A DNA stretch of 64,000 nt from Prochlorococcus sp. AG-409-A19 (GTDB lineage: Bacteria; Cyanobacteriota; Cyanobacteriia; PCC-6307; Cyanobiaceae), in the NCBI GenBank assembly GCA_003216155.1, contig QCJH01000007.1, forward strand, positions 7,558 to 71,557, given 5' to 3'. Under the pieces are notes generated by a model that did no database searches, had not been told where the DNA came from, and was given only the letters and a program-made list of their open reading frames with translations. Each line of letters opens with the position of its first letter. Within the stretch, counting starts at the first letter, position 1. Made by a program: the position numbers and the translations under genes. Positions 9,746-20,083 of the stretch are shown in pieces.

Positions 9746-9970
9746 ATGTCACAGGCTGCCACTCTTAGCAGAATTGGTTCGAAGGTCAGAATTGACCTTG
9801 ATCTTGTAAAAGATCGAATCCCAGGAACTCTTGCTAAAAAAATCAAAGACAATCCACGAGGCACTGTCATTGATTACAAAATGACTGATGGCCAAGGTAT
9901 TGGTTTGGTTATAGAACTAGGCGATGGGTCGACCAGCTGGTTCTTTAACGAAGAAATCGGTCGCTCCTGA
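9746..9970 (+). CDS. petP: Cytochrome b6f complex subunit PetP
   Basis: The 74-residue protein has the SH3-like PetP pattern GSKVRIDLDLVKDR, followed by GTVIDYKMTDGQGIGLVIELGDGS and a tryptophan-containing end (TSWFFNEEI). PetP is a small cyanobacterial and red-algal subunit on the stromal side of cytochrome b6f. I chose ATG 9746; an in-frame TTG at 9737 would add three residues. It lies 10 bp before chlG on the same strand. Confidence 0.85.
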   Translation: MSQAATLSRIGSKVRIDLDLVKDRIPGTLAKKIKDNPRGTVIDYKMTDGQGIGLVIELGDGSTSWFFNEEIGRS

Positions 9971-9980
9971 GGCTCAATAA

Positions 9981-10934
9981 GTGAGCGACGCACGCCAGCT
10001 CCTTGGAATCAAAGGGGCATCTGAAACTAAAAGCATCTGGAAGCTCCGCCTCCAGCTAATGAAGCCAATTACTTGGATTCCTCTTTTATGGGGAGTTATC
10101 TGCGGAGCTGCAGCAAGCGGCCATTTTCAATGGCGAATTGCCGACGTAATTGCTTCTATTGCATGCATGGTCATGAGTGGACCACTCCTTGCTGGCTATA
10201 CCCAAACAATTAATGATTACTACGATCGCGAGATCGATGCAATCAATGAGCCAAATCGTCCTATTCCCTCTGGCGCAATTCCACTTGCACAAGTAAAGCT
10301 ACAAATCTGGGTACTATTACTTGCAGGATTAGGGGTGGCATATGGACTTGATATGTGGGCTAAGCATTCAATTCCCTCAGTTCTCTTACTTGCATTAGGA
10401 GGATCTTTTGTCAGTTTTATTTATTCTGCACCTCCTTTAAAACTTAAGCAAAATGGCTGGCTAGGAAATTACGCTCTTGGAGCTAGCTACATAGCATTGC
10501 CATGGTGGGCTGGCCAGGCTCTTTTTGGGAAACTGACATGGACAACAGCTTTTCTTACCCTCGCTTACAGCTTGGCAGGACTAGGAATAGCCGTAATTAA
10601 TGACTTCAAAAGCGTAGAGGGAGATAAAGCACTAGGACTACAATCTTTACCAGTAGCTTTTGGAATAAAGAAAGCCAGCTGGATAAGTGCAGGAATGATT
10701 GATATTTTCCAATTAGCAATGGTTTTAGTTTTAATTGCAATTAACCAACACTTAGCTGCAGTGATTTTGATACTTCTAATAATTCCTCAAATGACTTTTC
10801 AAGACATATGGCTATTACGTGATCCATTAGCTTTTGATGTGAAATATCAAGCTAGTGCACAACCATTCCTAATACTTGGAATGCTTGTAACAGCCCTCGC
10901 AATAGGCCATAGCCCGCTCACCCAAGGATTGTGA
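9981..10934 (+). CDS. chlG: Chlorophyll synthase ChlG
   Basis: The 317-residue UbiA-type prenyltransferase has the first diphosphate-binding motif INDYYDREIDAINEPNRPIP, the second motif INDFKSVEGDKALGLQSLPV typical of ChlG, and about eight to nine hydrophobic segments. It attaches the phytyl or geranylgeranyl tail to chlorophyllide in the thylakoid. The start is a GTG. The stop overlaps the GTG start of the penicillin-binding protein gene (GTGA), so the two are translationally linked. Confidence 0.93.
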   Translation: MSDARQLLGIKGASETKSIWKLRLQLMKPITWIPLLWGVICGAAASGHFQWRIADVIASIACMVMSGPLLAGYTQTINDYYDREIDAINEPNRPIPSGAIPLAQVKLQIWVLLLAGLGVAYGLDMWAKHSIPSVLLLALGGSFVSFIYSAPPLKLKQNGWLGNYALGASYIALPWWAGQALFGKLTWTTAFLTLAYSLAGLGIAVINDFKSVEGDKALGLQSLPVAFGIKKASWISAGMIDIFQLAMVLVLIAINQHLAAVILILLIIPQMTFQDIWLLRDPLAFDVKYQASAQPFLILGMLVTALAIGHSPLTQGL

Positions 10935-12883
10935 GTCGAAGCCCTCGAGAATGGGCTGTGCTTATTGGCGCAGCTCTATCTCTGGGATGTGGAGCTGCAT
11001 TTGCTGAGAATTCTCTAAGTATTCTCGTAGATTCGATTCTCCCAGACGTCAGCTTTGTCAAGGGTTTCAGTCGCCCTGGCACAATGACCCTTCTTTCTAG
11101 CAATGGCGAAGTAATTCAAAAGCTTGGGCCAGCTACTCGTGAAAAGGTGACACCTGGGGGAATGCCAATACTTCTAAAAAAAGCCTTTGTTGCAGCAGAA
11201 GATAGGCGATTTTATAAACATAAAGGGGTAGATTTATGGGGTATTGGCAGGGCTATAGCTACAAACCTCAGACAAGGAGCTGTAAGACAAGGAGCCAGCA
11301 CGATCACACAACAACTAGCTCGAACAGTTTTTCTTACTCAAGAGAGGACTTTAACAAGGAAACTTAAAGAAGCTGCTCTTGCATACAAGCTAGAAAGACA
11401 ATTAAATAAGCAACAGATTCTTGAACAATATCTCAACAATGTTTATTTGGGATCAGGAGCTTATGGAGTTGGAGATGCTTCTTGGGTTTACTTTTCAAAA
11501 AACCCTGAACAACTATCATTGGCAGAGGCAGCTTTAATTGCTGGCCTTGCTCCTGCACCATCAATTTATTCGCCACTTGTTAATGCAGATATATCACTGA
11601 AACGCCGCTCAATAGTCCTTGAAAGAATGTATCAAGTCGGCTTTATATCAAAAGAAGAACTATCAAATGCCAAGAAAAAACAACTTAATCTTAAACCTGC
11701 TATTCCAAAATATTTCAATAGCTCTGCACCATTTTTCACTAGCTGGGTAGCACAGCAGTTGCCCGAATTTCTAACAGCTGAGCAGCTTGAAATAGGTGGT
11801 CTAAAGATTCATACTAGTCTTAATCTAAACTGGCAAAAAGAAGCGCAAAAGGTTTTAAGAGAATCCTCACCTAACAATTCTGAGGGTGCAATAGTTTCCA
11901 TACAACCAAGTACTGGCCTGGTAAAAGTTCTAGTCGGAGGAAAGGATTTCAATACAACTCAATTTAATCGGGCCACTCAGGCGCTTCGTTCTCCAGGGTC
12001 AACCTTCAAACTTTTTCCTTATGCAGCCGCACTTAGCCTGGGCTATAGGCCACAAGACAAATTCATAGATACACCAACTTGTTGGTATGGGTACTGTCCA
12101 AAAAACTTTGGCAATAAATACCTTGGAGAGGTTTCCATGGCAGAAGCATTTAAATACTCGTTGAACACAATTGCGGTAAAGGTATTAGAGGAAGTGGGAT
12201 TCAAAAAAGTAATAAAAATAGCCAACAATCTTGGCGTTGGGAATAAAAATAAACTTGGTCAATATTACCCATTAGCAATAGGTGCTTATGAACAAACTGT
12301 AATGGATATGACAGCAGCCTACTCTGCAGTTGCAAACAGAGGTGTTTATATAAAACCTACACCTTTTGAAGAAATTCGAGGACCTAATAATGAACTTCTA
12401 TGGAGTAGAAAGATAAATGGCCCCAAAGGGAAAAGATCCCTAAGAATAAAAGTTGCAGATACTTTGAACTCTATGCTCCAAGAGGTTGTTAGAGATGGGA
12501 GCGGGGTTGCAGCTTCTCTAAAGAATCATCCTGTAGCAGGAAAAACAGGAACATCTGAAGGTGGTCGAGATCTCTGGTTCATTGGCTCTATTCCACAACT
12601 GACAACAGCAGTATGGTTTGGCCATGATGACAATCGAGAAACGAACAGTAATAGCAGTGATGCAGCCAAGGCGTGGAAAGAGTTTATGGAAAGAATTATC
12701 AAAGAATTTGCTTCGAAAGAGTTTCCTAAAAATCCATTCTTACCAGAATCAGCTAAGCAGAAAAACTCTTCCATAAATTCTATGCAATCAATACAAATAA
12801 CCAATCAGGGAACAATTGAAGAGCTACCAGAAATTCAGATCCTGCCAGGATCAAATATAGAGATTATGACTACTTTAGAATAA
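10931..12883 (+). CDS. Class A penicillin-binding protein (transglycosylase/transpeptidase)
   Basis: The 650-residue protein has an N-terminal membrane anchor, a GT51 glycosyltransferase domain (AAEDRRFYKHKGVDLWG, QGASTITQQLAR, residues about 75-250) and a transpeptidase domain with the SxxK motif in RSPGSTFKLFPY, SLNT as the SxN motif and KTGTSEGGRD as the KTG motif. It polymerises and cross-links peptidoglycan outside the plasma membrane. The GTG start overlaps the chlG stop codon by four bases. Which PBP1 subtype it is cannot be decided by eye. Confidence 0.93.
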   Translation: MSRSPREWAVLIGAALSLGCGAAFAENSLSILVDSILPDVSFVKGFSRPGTMTLLSSNGEVIQKLGPATREKVTPGGMPILLKKAFVAAEDRRFYKHKGVDLWGIGRAIATNLRQGAVRQGASTITQQLARTVFLTQERTLTRKLKEAALAYKLERQLNKQQILEQYLNNVYLGSGAYGVGDASWVYFSKNPEQLSLAEAALIAGLAPAPSIYSPLVNADISLKRRSIVLERMYQVGFISKEELSNAKKKQLNLKPAIPKYFNSSAPFFTSWVAQQLPEFLTAEQLEIGGLKIHTSLNLNWQKEAQKVLRESSPNNSEGAIVSIQPSTGLVKVLVGGKDFNTTQFNRATQALRSPGSTFKLFPYAAALSLGYRPQDKFIDTPTCWYGYCPKNFGNKYLGEVSMAEAFKYSLNTIAVKVLEEVGFKKVIKIANNLGVGNKNKLGQYYPLAIGAYEQTVMDMTAAYSAVANRGVYIKPTPFEEIRGPNNELLWSRKINGPKGKRSLRIKVADTLNSMLQEVVRDGSGVAASLKNHPVAGKTGTSEGGRDLWFIGSIPQLTTAVWFGHDDNRETNSNSSDAAKAWKEFMERIIKEFASKEFPKNPFLPESAKQKNSSINSMQSIQITNQGTIEELPEIQILPGSNIEIMTTLE

Positions 12884-12921
12884 GAGCGCGAACAATTATT
12901 TTCGCCTTTAAAATAAGTACG

Positions 12922-14319
12922 TTAATTCATCAGGTCCATCACAGCAATATAGAATCCATCTCTATATTCCCCAGGTTGAGGCCAATATTGCTTTTCCTCT
13001 TTAAGATGCAATTGATCATGAGAGTTTAAAAAATCTTTAATCTGTTCAACATTCTCCTTGGGATGAATAGTGCAAGTTGAATAAACAATTCTACCCCCGG
13101 TTCTTAACAGGGGTAATAAACTCCCAAGTAAATCTTTCTGTAAATCAACTATTTCATCAATAAGCTTAGGATTTATCCGCCAACGTGCATCTGGATTACG
13201 AGCAAGTGTGCCCAATCCAGAACAAGGAGCATCAACAAGAATTCGGTCGAAATAACCTCTCCAATTTGGCTTTTTATCCAATAAAGATGTTGAGTCAGCC
13301 TTAAGAATATTTATGCACTTCAGACCAAGTCGTTGTGCATTTGTAGAGACAAGTCTCAATCGATCTACTGATCGATCAACAGCCCATAATTCTCCTTTGT
13401 CATTCATTAACTCAGCTAAATGAGTCGTTTTCCCACCAGGTGCTGAGCAAGCATCCAGTACCCGCTCACCAGGCCTAGGAGCTAAAAGCAAAGATGCTCT
13501 TTGAGATGAACGGTCTTGCACACACCACTTTCCTTCTTTATATCCAGGCCATTCACGAATATCCCCACCTCCAATAATTTTTAATGCGTCTTGTAAACCG
13601 TTAATCTGAATGGCTTCCAATCCTTCTAATCCGAAATCCTTCTTTAACTGCTCAGGCCTGGCTCGAATACAGTTTACCCTTATTTCAATTGGAGGTGATT
13701 GATTGCTTGCAATAGCAATCTGTTCAGCTCCATGAGCTCCCCTCCAAATAACCAATTGCTCTGCCAACCAAATTGGCAAAGAATGAACTTGAGCTAAAAA
13801 AGCTGATGAGCTATATGGTTCTGGCAAAGGCAGCTCTTCCCCAGATTCTTTGGCCCTAATTGCTGAGCGCAAAATACCATTAACGACAGGAGCAAGACGA
13901 AAAAGCTTGCCTTTTTTTGCTAACTCCACCGATGTATTAACGGCTGCACTTAATGGGATTCGGTCCATTCGAAAAATCTGATAAAGACCCAAATGAAGTA
14001 ACCAGCGCAGAAGAGGTGGTTGACTCTTAGCCGGAACTTTGCCTAGATAGTCGATCCAACAATCAAGAAACTTTCGCTGTCTTATCGCCCCATAACTAAT
14101 TTCCTTAACCAAAGCACGGTCAAAACTCTCTAAAGAATATTTTCTAAAAGCTCTTTCAGTAGCAACATCTACATAAGCACCCGCTGAGACAGCCTGCAAA
14201 ATCTCCCAAGAAGCTAGCCTAGACAATAGGCCTGGCATATTTATTTCGGTAGGATTTACATTCCCAGACTCTTTACTTTTCAAAATCACGATACGCAAAG
14301 TTGGATCAACTCGAGACAT
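12922..14319 (-). CDS. rsmB: 16S rRNA m5C967 methyltransferase RsmB (Sun)
   Basis: An N-terminal NusB-like RNA-binding domain (about residues 30-160) is followed by a Rossmann methyltransferase with CSAPGGKTTHLAELM, VDAPCSGLGTLARNPDARW and the catalytic cysteine in YSTCTIHPKENVEQI. These are hallmarks of RsmB. The frame gives 465 residues from position 14319, but the homology-like part begins at the internal ATG at 14238 (MPGLLSRLASWEIL), which may be the true start. Confidence 0.92.
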   Translation of the reverse strand: MSRVDPTLRIVILKSKESGNVNPTEINMPGLLSRLASWEILQAVSAGAYVDVATERAFRKYSLESFDRALVKEISYGAIRQRKFLDCWIDYLGKVPAKSQPPLLRWLLHLGLYQIFRMDRIPLSAAVNTSVELAKKGKLFRLAPVVNGILRSAIRAKESGEELPLPEPYSSSAFLAQVHSLPIWLAEQLVIWRGAHGAEQIAIASNQSPPIEIRVNCIRARPEQLKKDFGLEGLEAIQINGLQDALKIIGGGDIREWPGYKEGKWCVQDRSSQRASLLLAPRPGERVLDACSAPGGKTTHLAELMNDKGELWAVDRSVDRLRLVSTNAQRLGLKCINILKADSTSLLDKKPNWRGYFDRILVDAPCSGLGTLARNPDARWRINPKLIDEIVDLQKDLLGSLLPLLRTGGRIVYSTCTIHPKENVEQIKDFLNSHDQLHLKEEKQYWPQPGEYRDGFYIAVMDLMN

Positions 14320-14337
14320 CAGTTGCTTAAGCCCTTT

Positions 14338-14680
14338 TCAGGACTCAAACTCTTGAGACTTGGGTTTCCATAAATGTTGCCTTAAAGACAGTCGGAATTC
14401 ATCATCTACAAAAATAACTTCAACCATCAATAAATCCCTTTGCAACCAGTCAGACCCCTCCATTCGAATACTCATTGAAATCTTCCCCCTTTGCACTCAC
14501 AACTCGATGCCAAGGAATGTTTGAATAAAAACTCAATCGCCTTAAAGCCCATCCAACTTGACGCGCACATCAATAAGAACCAATGATCTCAGCTATCTGC
14601 CCATAAGTAGCCACTTGACCAAATGGTATTTGTGAGACAACTTCAAATACCCTCAAATCAAAAGACTCCCTTTGGGACAT
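14338..14680 (-). pseudogene. Decayed alkyltransferase-like (Atl/MGMT-type) gene
   Basis: The first frame from 14680 encodes FDLRVFEVVSQIPFGQVATYGQIAEIIGSY, the DNA-binding wing of the O6-alkylguanine transferase family, then hits TGA at 14570-14572. The same frame continues as CARQVGWALRRLS and NIPWHRVVSAKG, where the active cysteine of PCHR is replaced by tryptophan as in Atl proteins. A run of five G (14485-14489 on the other strand as C) then shifts the frame by one; in the next frame the family's end follows (SIRMEGSDWLQRDLL, LRQHLWKPK). One nonsense change and one single-base insertion therefore inactivate it. Its start codon overlaps that of trmH. Confidence 0.8.
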
Positions 14681-15335
14681 GCCAATGTTGCCTAAGAGAT
14701 TTAATCGTCTAAAAGCAGTTTTAAATTGTCGGATGGGCAATCTGACTGTACTCATGGAAGAAGTTGGAAAGCCACACAACCTTTCAGCAATTCTGCGTAC
14801 GTGTGATGCAGTAGGTGTCTTAGACGCCCATGCTGTTAGCAAACAAAACAGAACACCAACATTCAATAGCACCGCTCAAGGAAGCCAAAAATGGGTAAGA
14901 CTTCAAAACCACCCGAATATTGAAACTGCAATAGCAACCTTAAAAGGGAAAGGCTTTACAATTTATGGTACAAATCTTGAAGTTAATTCAAAAGACTTCC
15001 GCTCATATAATTATTGTGAATCAACGGCATTTGTTTTAGGAGCAGAAAAATGGGGGTTAAGTGAATCTGCTAAATCTTTAGTAGATGAATCAATATACAT
15101 TCCTATGAGAGGAATGGTTCAATCTCTAAATGTATCTGTCGCCGCTGCAACTTTGCTGTTTGAAGCTCTGAGACAAAGAGAAAATGCAGGAGTAATTCCA
15201 AAAACTGGAGAAGGACTAGAGCCAGATCTTTATCTCAAAAGACTTTTCGAATGGTCTTATCCAGAAATTGCTGAATTATGCAGGATCGAAGAAAGACCCT
15301 ACCCTAAGTTAAACCAAAGAGGAGAAATTATTTGA
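14679..15335 (+). CDS. trmH: tRNA (guanosine-2'-O-)-methyltransferase TrmH
   Basis: The 218-residue SPOUT methyltransferase has the N-terminus MPMLPKRFNRLKAVLNCRM, the segment NLSAILRTCDAVGV and the knot motifs FVLGAEKWGLSE and IPMRGMVQSLNVSVAAA. It methylates the ribose of G18 in tRNA. Its ATG shares two bases with the start codon of the decayed Atl-type gene on the other strand, so both genes would have used one tiny divergent promoter region. Confidence 0.9.
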   Translation: MPMLPKRFNRLKAVLNCRMGNLTVLMEEVGKPHNLSAILRTCDAVGVLDAHAVSKQNRTPTFNSTAQGSQKWVRLQNHPNIETAIATLKGKGFTIYGTNLEVNSKDFRSYNYCESTAFVLGAEKWGLSESAKSLVDESIYIPMRGMVQSLNVSVAAATLLFEALRQRENAGVIPKTGEGLEPDLYLKRLFEWSYPEIAELCRIEERPYPKLNQRGEII

Positions 15336-15466
15336 GGTTTTCCGCGAATAACAAAAATTTTTTCACCGAGACATATCAGCAGATAATAGATCGAGAGAAG
15401 TCTATTAATTAATTCAAAACATTTAGTTAAAAAAGAAGCTTAAAAAAACACCTTGATCCAATTCAA

Positions 15467-16342
15467 CTAAGAAATACTTCTCTGCCCATCAAAACCGCTG
15501 ATCCATTTTTCCAATCCCTCACCCAGAAAAGAAAGACCTAATACAAGTATAAACATAGCAAGTCCTGGATATAAAGCTGTCCACCAAATACCTGTAGGGA
15601 GAGCATTTAATGCCATATGTAAATCACTTCCCCATTCAGGTACTGTCTCAGGCAATCCTAAACCTAAGAATCCTAATCCTCCAAGCACAAGCACAGCGTC
15701 AGCAGAGTTTAATGTCAAGAGAACAGGCACTGATGTGATTACATTTCTCGAAATATATTTTCTCAGAATCCAGAGCGGTCCAGCGCCAACTACTCTTGCT
15801 GCATCAACAAATAATTCTGACTTTATTTGTGCGGTCTGGTTACGAACAACTCGAAAATATTGAGGAACATATACAACGCATAAAGCCACCGCTGCATTCG
15901 GTATGCCTCTGCCTAACAAAAAAGCAAGTACTACTGATAGTAATAAGACTGGGATTGTATAAATAGTGTCCATCAACAATACAAGAATTCTGTCTAACGC
16001 ACCTCCCAAATAACCACTAAACATTCCTAAAGGGACTCCAACCAATACTGCAAGGCTTACTGCTAAAACAACAACTTGCAGAGCCACACCACTACCTTCG
16101 AGAGTCCGAACGCAAACATCACGTCCTAGTCGGTCAGTCCCACACCAATGGTGAAATGATGGATGAGCATAAATAGGGTTATCTAGGCCGATGCTTGAGT
16201 CAGGCACAGCCCCCATCCGAACCAAAAGAGGTGTAATCAAGGCAACCAATAGATAAAAGCCAACAATAAAAATTCCCCACCTGGCCAAGCGATTAGAAAG
16301 GGTCGTATCCCTATATGCAACTCTCAGAAAAGGAAGAACCAA
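15467..16342 (-). CDS. ABC transporter permease, DppC/OppC type
   Basis: The 291-residue protein has an N-terminal membrane segment, the periplasmic motif CGTDRLGRDVCVRTLEGSG and the cytoplasmic coupling region ending NSADAVLVLGGLGFLGLGLPE. These are typical of the C-type permease of peptide or nickel importers. No binding protein, ATPase or DppB-type partner is adjacent, so those must lie elsewhere. The start is a TTG at 16342 and is uncertain. Confidence 0.85.
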   Translation of the reverse strand: MVLPFLRVAYRDTTLSNRLARWGIFIVGFYLLVALITPLLVRMGAVPDSSIGLDNPIYAHPSFHHWCGTDRLGRDVCVRTLEGSGVALQVVVLAVSLAVLVGVPLGMFSGYLGGALDRILVLLMDTIYTIPVLLLSVVLAFLLGRGIPNAAVALCVVYVPQYFRVVRNQTAQIKSELFVDAARVVGAGPLWILRKYISRNVITSVPVLLTLNSADAVLVLGGLGFLGLGLPETVPEWGSDLHMALNALPTGIWWTALYPGLAMFILVLGLSFLGEGLEKWISGFDGQRSIS

Positions 16343-16396
16343 GAGAAAATAAAAACCTACATAAAAGACTAAAGCCTAGAAAAGCCAATTGAAAAG

Positions 16397-16585
16397 TGCT
16401 TAGATATCTATGTGCACAAATACACAATCATGAACCAAAAAGAAAAAGGCCTAACCGTTGGAGAATTAACAATGTCAATCGGAGCCTTACTAATTGTAGT
16501 ACTAATATGGTCAGCATTTAAAGGGCAAGACCAATCCAATCAAGAAACATTCTTACCGGATCAAAAAGAGATGATTTCAGGGTAG
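16397..16585 (+). CDS. Small single-span membrane protein
   Basis: A frame of 62 codons from a GTG at 16397 encodes LTVGELTMSIGALLIVVLIW, a clear single membrane segment, followed by a polar tail. An internal ATG at 16472 is an alternative start that would remove the N-terminal 25 residues. It lies between two genes on the opposite strand and ends 31 bp before the end of lepA. Function unknown. Confidence 0.45.
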   Translation, partial: CLDIYVHKYTIMNQKEKGLTVGELTMSIGALLIVVLIWSAFKGQDQSNQETFLPDQKEMISG

Positions 16586-16616
16586 AATGAGGTTCTATGA
16601 ATCTTTGAAGATTTAA

Positions 16617-18425
16617 CTACTGATTCAACTTAAGTACTGCCATAAAAGCTTCTTGCGGAACATCTACCTTACCCATCGCCTTCATTCTCTTTTTTCCTTT
16701 AGCCTGCTTCTTTAATAACTTCTTCTTACGAGAAATGTCACCTCCATAACACTTTGCAAGTACATCTTTGCGCATTGCACTTATGCTTTCGCTAGCTATT
16801 ATTCGACTCCCTATAGAAGCTTGTATAGGGATCTTAAATTGCTGCCTAGGGATCAATTCCTTAAGCTTCTCAACCAATCCTTTCCCTACAAAATAGGCTT
16901 TGTCCCTATGCACAATAGTGGTTAATGGATCTGCCTTCTCAGAGTTAATCAAAACATCTAATCGCACTAGGTCATTTTTGCGATATCCAATAAGGTGATA
17001 TTCCATAGATGCATAACCTTTAGTACGGCTTTTCATTTGGTCAAAAAAGTCAGTTACAACCTCAGCGAGAGGCAACTCGTATATAAGAGTTACCCTTTCT
17101 GTTGTTATATACTTCATATCAACAAAATCTCCTCTTCTTTCCTGACAAAGCCCCATCAATACTCCATTGTATTCATTCGGGGCATAAACTTCCATCCGAA
17201 CGTAGGGCTCTTCTATCGATTCACGCTTTTGCGGGTCTGGCAAGGTGGCAGGATTGTCTATCATTAACTCTTGATTATCAATCATATTAACCTTATATAT
17301 CACTGAGGGGGCTGTAACTATTAGATCTAAGTCATACTCGCGTTCCAATCTTTCTTGAACAATTTCCATATGTAACAGACCAAGGAAACCGCAACGAAAC
17401 CCAAAGCCCATAGCACTGCTAGTTTCGGGTTCATATTTCAAAGCCGCATCTGAAAGTTGCAACTTATCAAGTGCTTCTCTTAAATCAGGGTATTGATCAG
17501 CATCAGTAGGAAATAATCCACAAAAAACCATTGGCTTAGCCTCTGTATATCCTGGCAAAGGCTTATCTGCTGGAGAGTTCAAAAGTGTAATAGTATCCCC
17601 AACCCTTGCATCAGAAACAGCTTTTATCGAAGCAGATAAATAACCTACTTCGCCAGCATGTAATTCTTTGACTTCTTTTTGGTCGGGTGACATTACACCT
17701 ATTTCATCCAGCTCATAACTCTTATTGCTTGCCATAAGTAATACCTTGTCTTTAGCACTTATTCTGCCACTAATCACACGGAAATAAACAATAACACCTC
17801 TATAAGGATCATAGTAAGAATCAAAGATAAGGGCCTTAGTTGCATCCTTAACTGAATCTTGTGGTGAAGGGATTCTATCAACTACTGCTTGCAAAATCTC
17901 TTCTACTCCTAATCCTGTCTTGGCAGAACAAACAATTGCATTAGAAGTGTCTAACCCAATAATCGACTCTATTTCCTCTTTGATTTTCTCTGGATCTGAT
18001 CCTGGAAGATCAACTTTGTTTAAGACAGGAATAATCTCAAGGTCATTCTCCAAGGCCAGATAAACATTTGCCAACGTCTGAGCCTCAACACCCTGACTAG
18101 CATCCACAACAAGCAAAGCACCTTCACATGCTTGCAATGAGCGACTGACCTCATATGAAAAGTCAACATGACCAGGTGTATCTATCAAATTCAATACATA
18201 ATCCTTTCCATTGGTTGCCGTGTATTTCATTCTTGCTGCCTGCAGTTTGATTGTGATACCTCTTTCTCGCTCTAAATCCATATTGTCTAGAAACTGTTCT
18301 TGCATATCTCTTCCAGCAACAGTCCCTGTGTCCTGCAACAGCCGGTCAGCCAAGGTTGATTTACCGTGGTCGATGTGGGCAATAATGCAAAAGTTTCTCA
18401 GGCGAGAAACGGGAACGTCAGTCAT
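16617..18425 (-). CDS. lepA: Elongation factor 4 (LepA)
   Basis: The 602-residue GTPase begins with [20 protein letters not shown] (P-loop) and has [17 protein letters not shown], and the LepA-specific C-terminus with [19 protein letters not shown] and [22 protein letters not shown]. LepA acts on the ribosome, promoting back-translocation or initiation-phase quality control. The length is normal for the family. Confidence 0.97.
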   Translation of the reverse strand: MTDVPVSRLRNFCIIAHIDHGKSTLADRLLQDTGTVAGRDMQEQFLDNMDLERERGITIKLQAARMKYTATNGKDYVLNLIDTPGHVDFSYEVSRSLQACEGALLVVDASQGVEAQTLANVYLALENDLEIIPVLNKVDLPGSDPEKIKEEIESIIGLDTSNAIVCSAKTGLGVEEILQAVVDRIPSPQDSVKDATKALIFDSYYDPYRGVIVYFRVISGRISAKDKVLLMASNKSYELDEIGVMSPDQKEVKELHAGEVGYLSASIKAVSDARVGDTITLLNSPADKPLPGYTEAKPMVFCGLFPTDADQYPDLREALDKLQLSDAALKYEPETSSAMGFGFRCGFLGLLHMEIVQERLEREYDLDLIVTAPSVIYKVNMIDNQELMIDNPATLPDPQKRESIEEPYVRMEVYAPNEYNGVLMGLCQERRGDFVDMKYITTERVTLIYELPLAEVVTDFFDQMKSRTKGYASMEYHLIGYRKNDLVRLDVLINSEKADPLTTIVHRDKAYFVGKGLVEKLKELIPRQQFKIPIQASIGSRIIASESISAMRKDVLAKCYGGDISRKKKLLKKQAKGKKRMKAMGKVDVPQEAFMAVLKLNQ

Positions 18426-18517
18426 GCTCTAGGGAATCCCCGTGCCGGGCTTTATAAAGCTAATTTGAAGATCCTAATCAGCAAACTCATAGATCCATGA
18501 AAGAACTAGTAGTTGCT

Positions 18518-20008
18518 TCATTCAAGATTTAGCAAAACATTATTACGCCGCCGAATATTTACAAGTGATTCGGATTGTTGCATTGGATCATGACCAAAAC
18601 TTGGCAGCAGTTTCTTCAACCGGTCCTGCCACTCAAAAGTATTGAACCTTTCAGACCAACAACGCTTCAAAAGCTCCAGCATTATGTGAACTGCAGTACT
18701 AGCTCCAGGAGAAGCGCCTAATAAAGCTGCGAGAGAACCATCAGCCGATGCGACTACCTCAGTGCCCATCTGCAAAACTCCGCCATGTTTAGTGGACTTG
18801 ATTATTTGCACTCGCTGGCCTGCAACTGACAAATGCCAATCCTTTCCATGAGCTTTGGGGAAAAATTCCACTAGTGCTTTAAGACGATCTTCGTTGCTCT
18901 GGGTTAACTGAGCAACGAGATAACCAACTAAATCCAAATTATTTTTCCCAACATCCAACATAGACGAGAAATTTGCATGATTAACTGAACGAATAAGGTC
19001 CAATTTTGAGCCGTTCTTTAAAAACTTACTGCTAAAACCTGCATAAGGACCAAACAAAAGAGATCTTTTTCCATCAATCCAGCGACTATCAAGATGAGGA
19101 ACAGACATAGGCGGTGCTCCTATCTTCGCTTTTCCGTAAACCTTTGCATGATGGCGTTTCGAAAGACTTTGATCAGAACAAACCAACCAATGCCCACTAA
19201 CAGGGAAACCTCCATAGCCCTTGGCTTCAGGTACCCCAGATTTTTGTAATAACGGCAATGCACCACCACCTGCGCCTAAAAAAACGAATTCCCCCTCAAC
19301 TTGCTTACTCCCTTCATTATTAACTAAATCAATTATCCATTTGCCATGATCTCCTCTAAAAAGGTCAACTACTTCAGTATTTAAAGCCAACTCAAAATTA
19401 CCTCTTTTCGAAAGAAGCTTGAAATACGCTTTAGTCAATGATCCAAAGTTAACATCAGTTCCACGATGTACACGAGTTGCCGCAACTGAAACAGACTGGC
19501 TACGACCTTCCATAACCAAAGGCATCCAATCCAGAAGTTCTTTAAAATCAGCACTCCATTCCATAGAAGAAAATGCAGGGAATTTTCGCATCTCTCTATA
19601 CCGAGCTTTCAAATAGGTGCAATTTTCTTCTCCCCAAACAAAACTTATATGAGGCAAAGACTTAATGAATTCATTAGGAATAAGCTTTTCCTGATGGACC
19701 AAAGATGCCCATAGTTCTAGGCTTTGCTCAAAAGCAAAATTAATAGCCAAAGCCTTTTTTATTTCAAAACTTCCTTGATTATTAAGAGGTGTGTAATTAA
19801 GCTCACAATTTGCAGCATGTCCTGTTCCTGCATTGTTTATAGCAGCACTGCTCTCCAAGCCAGGCTCTTCTAGTCGCTCAATAACAAGCAGCCGAATATT
19901 GGGATCCAATTCATTCAACAGAGTGGCCAAGGTGGCACTCATGATTCCAGCTCCTACCAATACTGCGTCGTAGCGAGATTCAGACCCAGCCACCTCGGAA
20001 AAGTACAA
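18518..20008 (-). CDS. mqo: Malate:quinone oxidoreductase
   Basis: The 496-residue flavoprotein has the FAD-binding GxGxxS-like motif VLVGAGIMSATLATLL near residue 17, ERLEEPGLESSAAINNAGTGHAA, FVFLGAGGGALPLLQKSG and the C-terminal ALLGASPGASTAVHIMLELL. These identify Mqo, which oxidises malate to oxaloacetate and passes electrons to membrane quinone. It is divergent from the Nfu-type gene at 20084. Confidence 0.93.
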   Translation of the reverse strand: MYFSEVAGSESRYDAVLVGAGIMSATLATLLNELDPNIRLLVIERLEEPGLESSAAINNAGTGHAANCELNYTPLNNQGSFEIKKALAINFAFEQSLELWASLVHQEKLIPNEFIKSLPHISFVWGEENCTYLKARYREMRKFPAFSSMEWSADFKELLDWMPLVMEGRSQSVSVAATRVHRGTDVNFGSLTKAYFKLLSKRGNFELALNTEVVDLFRGDHGKWIIDLVNNEGSKQVEGEFVFLGAGGGALPLLQKSGVPEAKGYGGFPVSGHWLVCSDQSLSKRHHAKVYGKAKIGAPPMSVPHLDSRWIDGKRSLLFGPYAGFSSKFLKNGSKLDLIRSVNHANFSSMLDVGKNNLDLVGYLVAQLTQSNEDRLKALVEFFPKAHGKDWHLSVAGQRVQIIKSTKHGGVLQMGTEVVASADGSLAALLGASPGASTAVHIMLELLKRCWSERFNTFEWQDRLKKLLPSFGHDPMQQSESLVNIRRRNNVLLNLE

Positions 20009-20083
20009 AAACGAAAAGCGACTTCCTAGTCAGATTATGAGCTGCCTTACTAATCTGAATAAGAACTTATGCGAAAGAACTCA

